DNA of 64,000 nt, from the NCBI RefSeq assembly GCF_013391085.1, contig NZ_CP058334.1:1674001-1738000 (forward strand), read 5' to 3'. The notes under the pieces are model-generated. The model was not told where the DNA came from, ran no database searches, and saw nothing but the letters and a program-made list of their open reading frames with translations. Below are positions 8,344 through 15,164 of this stretch, piece by piece. Position 1 is the first letter of the stretch, and each line of letters begins with the position of its first letter. The DNA comes from Natronomonas halophila (lineage in GTDB: Archaea; Halobacteriota; Halobacteria; Halobacteriales; Haloarculaceae). The translations under genes were made by a program, and so were the position numbers.

Positions 8344-8541
8344 ATGGACCGGGATGCGGCCGTCGAAGCCGTCGTCGCGTTCGCGGGCGTCGCGTTGCTC
8401 GCGGGCGTCATCATGTGGATCGGGACCGCCTACACGAGCGATGGGCTCACCGCGAACGGCGGCATCGCCCTCGTCGCGGCTATCGGTTTCTTCATCGTCT
8501 TCATGTCCGTCGTCGGCCTCGGACTCTCGCGACGCTACTAG
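8344..8541 (+). CDS. Small two-helix membrane protein
   Basis: 65 residues: a charged N-terminus (MDRDAAVEA), a hydrophobic helix at about residues 8-28, a short polar loop, and a second helix at about 40-60 ending SRRY, so both ends are probably cytoplasmic. I do not recognise a named family; similar short membrane proteins are common in haloarchaea. Its stop codon and that of priL on the other strand share the four bases CTAG at 8538-8541. ATG 8344 was chosen since the upstream in-frame region belongs to the hairpin element spacer. Confidence 0.65.
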   Translation: MDRDAAVEAVVAFAGVALLAGVIMWIGTAYTSDGLTANGGIALVAAIGFFIVFMSVVGLGLSRRY

Positions 8542-9599
8542 GCGCGCCAGTCGGTGACCCGATTGTCGGGCGCCTGCTGGAGCCGTTTTTCGTAATAGGA
8601 AAGCGGATGCTGAATCGTCTCGCAGGTGTCGTCCTTGTCGACGCAGTCGCCGTACTCGTCCATCACGGCACACGACGGCGGCGCCAGAGCACTGCCGTCC
8701 TCGTCGTCGAGGCGTTCGACTTGGGCCTGAACCCGTTCGGCGGGCGTTCCTGAGACGTCACACAATTCGACGATTTCCTCGCCGTCGAGGCCGGTACTGA
8801 CGAGGAACGACACGAGCGCGAACCGGGAGTGGTCCGGCAGCGCCTCGCCCTCGCGGATGCGGGTCAGCAGGTCGCGCATGCAGGGCGGAAAGAGGCCCGG
8901 AACGACCGCGTCGAAGGCCATCGGCGGGTCGAGGTCCGAGATGTCCTGTCGAATCGCCGTGAGTTCGTCGTCGAGCGGGTCGGCGATGGGCTCCGGTACC
9001 GCGAGGGGTAGGCCCTCCGCAACGCGGTGGTGAATCGCCTCCCGAAGCAGGGTGTACAGTTCCGCGCGGGCGACGGGCACGCGGCCGTCATCGAGCGGAC
9101 GACCGACGAGTCGCCAGCGCTCGTCGTCGAGGTCGCCGGCGAGTTCGAGGTAGGCAGTCACCTCGACGCTGAATCGGCCGTTTCCGGTCGGTTCGACGCG
9201 TCCCGAGAGGCCGAAATCCGCGAGCAGGCGCTCCAACGTGAGCCGGCTTTCGGCGGTGCTTTTGAGTTCGATATCGGCCTCGAAATCCTCGACGAACCGC
9301 TCGCGGGCGGTGGCGGCCTCGGCGGCGGCGTACTTCTCCGTGGCGCCCGGCACGTCCAAAAGCGAAACGAGCACGCGAGCGACCGGGTAGGAGAGCAGTT
9401 CCGCGCGGTCGCTCCAGAGTTGCGACTCCTCGGCTTCGGTGGTCCCCTCTAAAAGCGCGCGCTGGACGCGCTCTTGGCCGCGTTCGACGGCCGGCCCGCC
9501 ACGCTGGACGAGCGCGGCGAGGTCGACGTCCGCGGCTTCGACCGCATCGCGAGAGGCGTCGAGGAAGGGATAGCGAGCGTGGAGCCGCTCCATACCCAC
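8538..9599 (-). CDS. priL: DNA primase large subunit PriL
   Basis: 353 residues. PriL is the regulatory subunit of the archaeal/eukaryotic-type primase: it holds a C-terminal 4Fe-4S domain and helps PriS start and size RNA primers. Four cysteines suitable for the cluster are visible in the C-terminal third: FPPCMRDLL, APPSCAVMDEYGDC and DDTCETIQHP (Cys near 242, 311, 320, 327), followed by the family motif HPLSYYEKR. The helical N-terminal domain begins at LHARYPFLDASRDA. An internal ATG two codons on (MERL) is an alternative start. PriS is not in the window. It reads towards the small membrane protein gene with overlapping stop codons. Confidence 0.92.
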   Translation of the reverse strand: MGMERLHARYPFLDASRDAVEAADVDLAALVQRGGPAVERGQERVQRALLEGTTEAEESQLWSDRAELLSYPVARVLVSLLDVPGATEKYAAAEAATARERFVEDFEADIELKSTAESRLTLERLLADFGLSGRVEPTGNGRFSVEVTAYLELAGDLDDERWRLVGRPLDDGRVPVARAELYTLLREAIHHRVAEGLPLAVPEPIADPLDDELTAIRQDISDLDPPMAFDAVVPGLFPPCMRDLLTRIREGEALPDHSRFALVSFLVSTGLDGEEIVELCDVSGTPAERVQAQVERLDDEDGSALAPPSCAVMDEYGDCVDKDDTCETIQHPLSYYEKRLQQAPDNRVTDWRA

Positions 9600-9689
9600 C
9601 GGTATCCGGGCGGTGCCGATAAACGCACCGACCCTGAGTTTCTGACTTTTCTGATGATTTATAAATCGTGCTTAGCGACTTCCTGACCA

Positions 9690-10250
9690 CAAACGACCGG
9701 AAAGCCCTCGGCCCGCTGGCGGTCCCTGAGCGGCATATCCTCCCTTCGGTCGGATAGGGGCCGCTCAGGGACTATATAAACGCCACTGGGCCTCGCCCTT
9801 TCATTCCACCAGGCAGTACCGCAACCGCACCACACGCCTCCCCAACCGACTCCCTCGCTTCGCTCGGTCGTCCCTCGCGCGCTGGCTGGCCTGACCGCCG
9901 CTCACGAGATGTTTGCGGCGGTCGGCCAGCGCGCGCCATTTATAAGAATCACCTGGCCGGGAGCGAGGGGTTGCCCCCGGCGACCCCTCGCGACCCGGGG
10001 AAGGGCAGGCACGGTGCGGTTCCCTGGCGTCCTCGTGAGCGACCGAAGGGAGCGAACGAGGGCTCAGGAGAGCTTGCTCTCCTGGTGGAATCGAAGGGCG
10101 AGGGCGGGTACGGGAAGCACGACCCCTAAAGCACCGAAGCGAACGAAGTGAGCGAGGCGCGCAGAGTGGGTCGCGCGACCGTAGCCGCCCGAGGGCTTCG
10201 GAGGTCGCGGTTCCGTTTGAGTAGCGGTTTTCAAAACAGGAGAGTCGACA
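9690..10250. repeat. Gene-free, heavily palindromic intergenic block with paired inverted repeats
   Basis: No credible ORF between priL (start 9599) and the gene at 10287. It holds a perfect 11-bp stem at 9724-9770 with a nested ATCC/GGAT; a TATA-like TATATAAA at 9773-9780; a 23-base motif CCTCGCCCTT..ATTCCACCAGG at 9791-9813 whose inverted partner is at 10081-10103 (21 of 23 bases match); a long hairpin at 9876-9935 with arms of about 20 bp and a 5-base bulge; a TTTATAA at 9939-9945; a 13-bp hairpin at 9963-9991; and a perfect 7-bp hairpin GGAGAGC-TT-GCTCTCC at 10067-10082 abutting the right repeat. It may encode structured RNA or be two copies of a mobile repeat in opposite orientation. Confidence 0.65.
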
Positions 10251-10286
10251 CGCCTATACTCGCGCCCATCCAGCAACCCAACATCC

Positions 10287-10874
10287 GTGCGTCTCAGGTA
10301 TCGCTGTCCGGGCTGTCGGACGACCAGCAACCTCCACGACCCTGGGTGTGAGTTCGAGGGCACCGACCGGACCCACATCGAGAAGGCCTACACCGACATC
10401 CTGAGCCCGCTGTCCGCCCGCAACTACGACGACGAGGACGCCCTCCGAGAGGACGTCCCGGACCGCTGGAGCGGCCTCCACGGGGCGGTCCTCTCCCGTC
10501 TCGAAAGCGACCAGCGGGTCGTCGACGAGGACGGCGAACTCCAGTTGCTGCCGCCAGAGGAATACAAGGAGCGCGTCTCCAAGCCCACGTTCGAGCCGCT
10601 GAAGACGATTTATGAGAAGGGCAGCGTGCCGGGCGCGCACGACAACTCCGTTTTCGCCATAATCGCCTTCTACGAGATGGTCGGCCTCTCGTGGGAAGAG
10701 GCCCGCGAGAACACCGTCGACTGGCTCCACGAGTCGGGGACGTGGGACCGCGGCGGCTTCGAGGAGGCCTCACCCGAGGAACTGGTCGACTCGAAGAAGC
10801 ACGTCTACGAGCAGGGCTACGGCTGGAAGGAGAAGGCCCAGGCCGCGAAGGCGGTCATCGACCGCCATCTGTAG
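10287..10874 (+). CDS. Conserved-looking hypothetical protein with N-terminal zinc-binding cysteines
   Basis: 195 residues starting at a GTG (no in-frame ATG fits before the first Cys). The N-terminus YRCPGCRTTSNLHDPGCEF has a CxxC plus a third Cys and a His that could bind zinc. The rest is mixed alpha/beta and acidic, with a helix-rich middle (FEPLKTIYEKGSVPGAHDN, AIIAFYEMVGLSWEEAREN) and a Lys-rich end (YGWKEKAQAAKAVIDRHL) suggesting nucleic-acid or protein contact. I do not recognise the function. It follows the palindromic block and is divergent from priL. Confidence 0.7.
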   Translation: MRLRYRCPGCRTTSNLHDPGCEFEGTDRTHIEKAYTDILSPLSARNYDDEDALREDVPDRWSGLHGAVLSRLESDQRVVDEDGELQLLPPEEYKERVSKPTFEPLKTIYEKGSVPGAHDNSVFAIIAFYEMVGLSWEEARENTVDWLHESGTWDRGGFEEASPEELVDSKKHVYEQGYGWKEKAQAAKAVIDRHL

Positions 10875-10901
10875 ACGAGTCCGGCAGTCTGCGGCTGTCG
10901 C

Positions 10902-11243
10902 TTAGTTCTGGTCTTCTTTCAGTCGCTGCATCCGCGTCTCGTATTCCTCGTCGGTCAACTCGCCGCGAGCGTAGGCCTGCCGGAGTTCCTCGATGGCTCG
11001 GTCGGCTTCGTCCCCGTCGGCGAGAGCCCGGTAGCCGGCGTAGGCCAGCACCGCGATGACGACGAGCGGCAGGAGACTCGACACCAGCCACCAGCCGCCG
11101 GTGCCCATCATCCCGCCGTCCCACATCCCGGTGTGCATCCCGCCGATGGTCGGCATCATGACTAGCATCATCAGGACCGGCAGCAGCAGCAGGGCTGCGC
11201 CGATGATGAGGACGAGCCGCAGCAGTCGGTCATCGTTACTCAT
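10902..11243 (-). CDS. Membrane protein with C-terminal SHOCT domain
   Basis: 113 residues from the ATG at 11243. Two hydrophobic helices (about residues 8-32 and 52-72) flank a Gly/Met-rich stretch (MPTIGGMHTGMWDGGMMGTG). The cytoplasmic tail DRAIEELRQAYARGELTDEEY is a typical SHOCT motif, a short oligomerisation/binding domain. Function unknown; SHOCT proteins are often small membrane-associated accessory factors. A further in-frame ATG nine codons upstream (11270) is possible but adds a poorly conserved-looking peptide. Confidence 0.75.
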   Translation of the reverse strand: MSNDDRLLRLVLIIGAALLLLPVLMMLVMMPTIGGMHTGMWDGGMMGTGGWWLVSSLLPLVVIAVLAYAGYRALADGDEADRAIEELRQAYARGELTDEEYETRMQRLKEDQN

Positions 11244-11382
11244 ACCTAACACTACGGGGGCCGTATTCATGCCCGTTTTCCCTCTGAATCCATCGTAAAT
11301 ACTGCCCTACGCTTGCAATTCGAAGGCGAATCCGGGCTATCTACCCCGAGAACGAATCTTCAGATGGTCGCCCGGTCTGTCG

Positions 11383-11775
11383 TTACCGATTCGGCTTCCA
11401 GCGGTATCGCGTCGTGTGCGTGCCGTCGAAGCGCGGTCCCGGCCCGTGCTCGTCGAACTCCGTCTCCTCGACGGCCGTCCGCGTCTCCTCGTCGTGTTCC
11501 GGTACCAGGAGTTCGACGTCCATCCCCTCGCGGTCCGCAAAGCGGGTCGGCTCCTCCAGCAGGCGCCGGTGGATGGCGGGGGTTTCGCCTTCCAGTTGGG
11601 TGACGTGGACGGTCCGCCCCTGAGCGTCGAAACTGACGAAGCCCTGCACCGCCCCGTCTTCCTCCGCGACCCGAACCGTCCGGTCGTGGACGAGGTTCCG
11701 CATCACGTCGGTCGGTGCGCCGGTCAGGGTCGCCAGTCGCTCGGCGTCGGCCTCGACGGCGTCCCGTATCTCCAT
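11383..11775 (-). CDS. GNAT-like N-acetyltransferase domain protein
   Basis: 130 residues starting at the ATG at 11775 (MEIRDAVEADAERLATLTG), a start typical of GNAT proteins (beta1-alpha1). The beta strands VRVAEEDGAVQGFVSFDAQG and RTVHVTQLEG correspond to beta2-beta4, but the acetyl-CoA pyrophosphate loop (Q/RxxGxG/A) is weak: only LEGETPAIHRRLLEEP is found there. It may therefore be a degenerate or non-catalytic member. Monocistronic, divergent from the aspartate kinase. An upstream in-frame ATG at 11790 is an alternative. Confidence 0.6.
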   Translation of the reverse strand: MEIRDAVEADAERLATLTGAPTDVMRNLVHDRTVRVAEEDGAVQGFVSFDAQGRTVHVTQLEGETPAIHRRLLEEPTRFADREGMDVELLVPEHDEETRTAVEETEFDEHGPGPRFDGTHTTRYRWKPNR

Positions 11776-11941
11776 GCTATGCGGTACCATTTTCTCACGG
11801 ATTAATGTTCCCGTCAGGCAGAGGCGTCTCGCTGGCCACGACCCCCGGCCCGCCTCGGCGCAAAAATCGCCGGAGACGGCGGTGTGGCAAGCTTCCCATA
11901 GATGGACAGGGTTATCTCCCGGGACCAGTTACCCGACGGGT

Positions 11942-11983
11942 ATGAGCCACCACACCGTACCGCAGGTGATTGCATGCGCGTAG
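11942..11983 (+). other. 13-codon ORF overlapping the aspartate kinase start
   Basis: ATG at 11942 opens the peptide MSHHTVPQVIACA, ending in TAG at 11981-11983, inside the first codons of the aspartate kinase gene in another frame. It could be a leader peptide or chance. There is no supporting Shine-Dalgarno motif. Confidence 0.2.
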
Positions 11984-13158
11984 TCGCCAAGTTCGGCGGC
12001 ACCAGCCTCGGCAACGGCGACCGGGTCAACCGTGCTGCCGACTCCATCGCCGCCGCCGTCAACGAGGGCCACGAAGTCGCCGTCGTCGCCTCGGCGATGG
12101 GGTCGACCACCGACTTCCTGCTCGACGCCATCACCTTCGAGGCCGACGAATCCGACGAGGCCGAAATCGTCTCGATGGGCGAACGCACCTCCGTCCGGAT
12201 GCTGAAAGCCGCCCTCGGCGCCCGCGGCATCGACGCCAAGTTCCTCGAACCCGGCACCGACGAATGGCCGGTCATCACCGACGAACACGGCGAGGTCGAC
12301 GTCGAGGAGACCCAGCGCCGCGCGAAGAAGCTCGCGGCCGACATGGCCGCCGAAGGCTACGTCCCCGTCATCACCGGCTTCCTCGCACAGGACCACGCCG
12401 GCAACGTCACCACGCTCGGCCGCGGCGGCTCCGACACCACCGCCGTCATGATGGGCAACTACATGAACGCCGACGAGGTCGTCATCGTCACCGACGTCGA
12501 AGGCGTCATGACCGGCGACCCCCGTGTCGTCGAGGGCGCACGCAACGTCGGCGAAATCACCGTCGACGAACTCCGTAACCTCTCCTTCCGCGGTGCCGAA
12601 GTCGTCGCCCCCTCCGCCCTCTCGTATAAGACCGGCAAGATGAGCGTTCGCGTCGTCCACTACCAGCACGGCGACCTCCTCTCGGGTGGCACCTCCATCG
12701 AGGGCCAGTTCGAGAACCTCATCGACCTCCGGGAGGAACCGCTGGCCTGCCTCACCGTCGCCGGCCGCGCCATCCGCAACACCCCGGGCATCCTCTCGGA
12801 CCTCTCGGACGCCATGGCGGATTCGGACCTCAACATCGACGCCGTCTCCAGCGGCATGGATTCGGTCACCTTCTACGTCGACGCCGAAGTCGCCGAACGC
12901 GCCGAGAACGTCCTCCATCAGGCCGTCATCGACGTCGAGGAACTCTCCAGCGTCACCGTCGACGACAACGTCGCCGTCATCCGAATCACCGGCGGCGAAC
13001 TCCCCACCCAGTCGGGTATCCTCGAAGACATCATCGTCGCTCTCAGCGAGGAACACATCACGATTCAGGACCTCATCACCAGCGCCACCTCCGTCTCCGT
13101 CTTCATCGACTGGGACGACCGCGAAGCCGCGCTCAAACAAATCCAAAACGCCGTCTAA
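11974..13158 (+). CDS. Aspartate kinase with C-terminal ACT domains
   Basis: 394 residues. Phosphorylates L-aspartate with ATP, the first committed step towards threonine, methionine, isoleucine and lysine. Motifs: MRVVAKFGGTSLGN at the N-terminus (nucleotide-binding KFGGTS), the aspartate-site region LGRGGSDTTAVMMGN near residue 150, and VTDVEGVMTGDPRVV. Two ACT repeats follow (from about 265: LACLTVAGRAIRNTPGILSD, and from about 335: VAVIRITGGELPTQSGILED), so feedback inhibition by end-product amino acids is expected. ATG 11974 fits the family; an ATG at 11902 adds 24 unlikely residues. Hairpin element copy 2 begins 5 bases after the stop. Threonine synthase lies 19 kb away; homoserine dehydrogenase is not in the window. 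Confidence 0.93.
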   Translation: MRVVAKFGGTSLGNGDRVNRAADSIAAAVNEGHEVAVVASAMGSTTDFLLDAITFEADESDEAEIVSMGERTSVRMLKAALGARGIDAKFLEPGTDEWPVITDEHGEVDVEETQRRAKKLAADMAAEGYVPVITGFLAQDHAGNVTTLGRGGSDTTAVMMGNYMNADEVVIVTDVEGVMTGDPRVVEGARNVGEITVDELRNLSFRGAEVVAPSALSYKTGKMSVRVVHYQHGDLLSGGTSIEGQFENLIDLREEPLACLTVAGRAIRNTPGILSDLSDAMADSDLNIDAVSSGMDSVTFYVDAEVAERAENVLHQAVIDVEELSSVTVDDNVAVIRITGGELPTQSGILEDIIVALSEEHITIQDLITSATSVSVFIDWDDREAALKQIQNAV

Positions 13159-13162
13159 ACCA

Positions 13163-13330
13163 CGAACTTTTTCCACGGGTCGGCTTCGCCGACCCGGCAA
13201 AAACTTCGATGAAAAAGACACTGCGGGCCTCCCTGCAGTCGGCCCTTGGTCCCGCGCCTCCCTGCGGTCGGCGCGGCGAACCGCGCGAGCGAAGCGAGCG
13301 CGGATGCTGGCGACTATATTTAAATTAATC
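13163..13330 (+). repeat. Dispersed hairpin element, copy 2
   Basis: Starts CGAACTTTTT five bases after the aspartate kinase stop. First hairpin 13163-13208 has stem GGGTCGGC/GCCGACCC with TTC loop, followed by CAAAAACTTCGATGAAAAAG and the conserved GCGGGCCTCCC and GTCGGCCCTTGGTCCCGCGC blocks, a second hairpin CCGCGCC/GGCGCGG, a third CCGCGC/GCGCGG, then GCGGATGCT and an AT-rich end (TATATTTAAATTAAT). The first-stem sequence differs from copies 1 and 3 while base pairing is kept. Confidence 0.85.
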
Positions 13331-13343
13331 TCGCGTCGCGCGA

Positions 13344-13574
13344 CTACTCCCCGCCGCGAATGTTCTTCAGCCGCTTGACCCGACCCACCGTCTTGTCCGT
13401 CAGCCGCGTGTAGATGTACTCGCTGACGATGACGAGGCCGATGGACGCGAGGAGGAAGAACACGGCCTGCGGATAGAGGCCGTCGAGCAGGTTGAACACG
13501 CCGACCATCGCGATGGGACCGGCGACGACCAGCGTCCCGATGAGTTGCAGCGAGCGGATGATTCCCAGCGTCAC
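13344..13574 (-). CDS. Small membrane protein, second of a tandem paralogous pair
   Basis: 76 residues with two hydrophobic helices (about 10-30 and 36-55) and a basic tail RLTDKTVGRVKRLKNIRGG. The start GIIRSLQLIGTLVVAGPIAMVG is alignable to GIIDTISLAGTLVLALPIGMLG of the gene just upstream, so the pair arose by duplication. The ATG overlaps the preceding stop codon (13571-13574), implying co-translation and perhaps a heteromeric membrane complex. I recall a haloarchaeal family of this type annotated only as a DUF (possibly DUF7533); unverified. Function unknown. Confidence 0.7.
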   Translation of the reverse strand: MTLGIIRSLQLIGTLVVAGPIAMVGVFNLLDGLYPQAVFFLLASIGLVIVSEYIYTRLTDKTVGRVKRLKNIRGGE

Positions 13575-13840
13575 TTCTGGTACCCCTCGGGGGCGTCATC
13601 GTCGTCGGACGGCACCTCGTCCTCGTCGATGACGACGGTGTCGACGGCCGTCCCCAGAACGCGCTCCTTGATATCGAAGACGCTGATGTAGTGCTGGCCG
13701 ATGACCAGCGCCGCGGCGACAGCGATGAACCCGACACCCATGGCCGTCCGCCCCCCGACGAGGAACTCGACGCCGAGCATCCCGATGGGCAACGCGAGAA
13801 CGAGCGTCCCGGCGAGCGAGATGGTGTCGATGATACCCAT
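13571..13840 (-). CDS. Small membrane protein, first of a tandem paralogous pair
   Basis: 89 residues beginning MGIIDTISLAGT, with two hydrophobic helices (about 6-27 and 33-52) and an acidic cytoplasmic tail EDEVPSDDDDAPEGYQK. Paralogue of the downstream gene, but with an acidic rather than basic tail, so the two may contact each other through opposite charges. A longer reading frame upstream (to 14404) is the shadow of riboflavin synthase and was rejected. Divergent from that gene. Confidence 0.7.
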   Translation of the reverse strand: MGIIDTISLAGTLVLALPIGMLGVEFLVGGRTAMGVGFIAVAAALVIGQHYISVFDIKERVLGTAVDTVVIDEDEVPSDDDDAPEGYQK

Positions 13841-13928
13841 TTGTCGTCTGTAGGCCGTTGCCGCCCAAAAGCCCGCCGTTCCAGACGCGTGACGACAGCC
13901 TTTCGGCGGGGGCGGTCCTACGCCGGGT

Positions 13929-14522
13929 ATGTTCACCGGCATCGTCGAGGAGACCGGCGAAATCGTCGCCGTCGATGACGGCCCCGAAGGCCGCCGACTC
14001 CGCGTCGCCGCGTCGTTCTGTGACGAACTCGAACACGGCCAGTCCATCGCGGTCAGTGGCGCGTGCCTGACGGTTGAGGACTGGGATTCGGAGAGCTTCG
14101 AACTGTTCTGCTCCGAGGAGACGCTGGAACGGACGTATCTCGATGAAATCGAGGTCGGCGACGTCGTCAACCTCGAACGCGCGCTGCCCGCCGACGGCCG
14201 CTTCGACGGCCACTTCGTGCAGGGCCACGTCGACGGCGTCGGCGAAGTGACCGAAATCGAGAAACTGGGGGACGACTGGTCGTTCGCCTTCTCGCTGCCC
14301 GAGGACCTCCAGCGGTACGTCGTCGAGAAGGGCTCGATTGCGGTCGACGGCATCTCGCTGACCGTCGCCGATTTGGGCGATGACGACTTCGCCGTCGCCA
14401 TCATTCCAGCGACCTACGAGTTGACGACGCTTGCCGACAAGGAATTGGGCGACCCCGTCCACCTCGAAGTCGACGTGGTCGCGAAATACGTCGAGAGCCT
14501 CACCGAGGGCTACGTCCAGTAG
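13929..14522 (+). CDS. ribE: Riboflavin synthase (alpha-type)
   Basis: 197 residues made of two lumazine-binding beta-barrel repeats (about 1-95 and 96-190). Riboflavin synthase dismutates two 6,7-dimethyl-8-ribityllumazine molecules to riboflavin. It keeps the key features: MFTGIVEETG at the N-terminus, SGACLTVED (Cys46), GHFVQGH (His95 and His100), and the second-repeat KGSIAVDGISLTVADLG. This is the canonical copy; a divergent paralogue sits at 40620-41195. The next gene, hjc, starts 55 bases downstream but has its own TATA-like box. Confidence 0.93.
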   Translation: MFTGIVEETGEIVAVDDGPEGRRLRVAASFCDELEHGQSIAVSGACLTVEDWDSESFELFCSEETLERTYLDEIEVGDVVNLERALPADGRFDGHFVQGHVDGVGEVTEIEKLGDDWSFAFSLPEDLQRYVVEKGSIAVDGISLTVADLGDDDFAVAIIPATYELTTLADKELGDPVHLEVDVVAKYVESLTEGYVQ

Positions 14523-14546
14523 CCTACCCGCGCGCCGTCGGCCCAT

Positions 14547-14553
14547 TTAAGGC
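14547..14553 (+). promoter_or_regulatory. TATA-like box for hjc
   Basis: TTTAAGG lies 24-30 bases before the hjc ATG at 14577, the leaderless spacing; no Shine-Dalgarno motif is present. Confidence 0.5.
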
Positions 14554-14576
14554 CGCCCCTCCCCGAGTGTCCGCCA

Positions 14577-15092
14577 ATGTCGAACTCGAACGCGAAGGGG
14601 GACCGCCGCGAGCGCGAACTCGTCAACAAACTCGACGAGGCCGGTTTCGCGGTCATGCGCGCGCCCGCTTCCGGCAGCGCCACCGAGCGCGAACTCCCGG
14701 ACGTGCTGGCCGGCGACGGCGAGACCTTCTACGCTATCGAGGCGAAATCCTCCAGCGGCGACCCCATCTATCTGACCGGCGAGGAAATCGAGGCGCTGGT
14801 CTACTTCTCGCAGAATTTCGGCGCCAAACCCCGCGTCGCGGCCCGCTTCGACCGCGAGGACTGGTATTTCTTCCATCCCGGCGACCTCTATACGACCGAC
14901 GGCGGCAACTACCGCGTCAAGAAGGAAACCGCCCTCGCGGAGGGCACCGATTTCGCGGAGTTCGTCGGCGACTCCGAGAAGGTCACGCTTGACGAAGTTG
15001 CCGTCGAATCCGACGCCGGCCCCGACCGGGACGTCCTCGAAGCGCTCCAGCGCGGCGACCTCTCGGTCGACGAGGCCGCCGAGATGTTATAA
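14577..15092 (+). CDS. hjc: Holliday junction resolvase Hjc
   Basis: 171 residues. Archaeal Hjc cuts four-way junctions symmetrically during recombination. The catalytic set of this PD-(D/E)xK-type nuclease is visible: Glu in GDRRERELV, Asp in RELPDVLAG and the E-A-K triad in [14 protein letters not shown]. The first 125 residues match the usual size of Hjc; the last 40 (acidic, ending [18 protein letters not shown]) form a short C-terminal extension resembling a helix-turn-helix or UBA-like helix pair. The gene stands between riboflavin synthase and the large membrane protein gene. Confidence 0.92.
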   Translation: MSNSNAKGDRRERELVNKLDEAGFAVMRAPASGSATERELPDVLAGDGETFYAIEAKSSSGDPIYLTGEEIEALVYFSQNFGAKPRVAARFDREDWYFFHPGDLYTTDGGNYRVKKETALAEGTDFAEFVGDSEKVTLDEVAVESDAGPDRDVLEALQRGDLSVDEAAEML

Positions 15093-15164
15093 GGCGGCCG
15101 CTCGCGGCGCTCTCGTCGTCGGTTCCGAAAAGCACTTGCCGAAAACAGGTGTGTTCTGGAAGAC

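Noticed and set aside
9690-10250. SRP 7S RNA or rRNA fragment
   Set aside because: None of the conserved 7S or rRNA motifs was recognised; the palindromes look like repeat-element structure.
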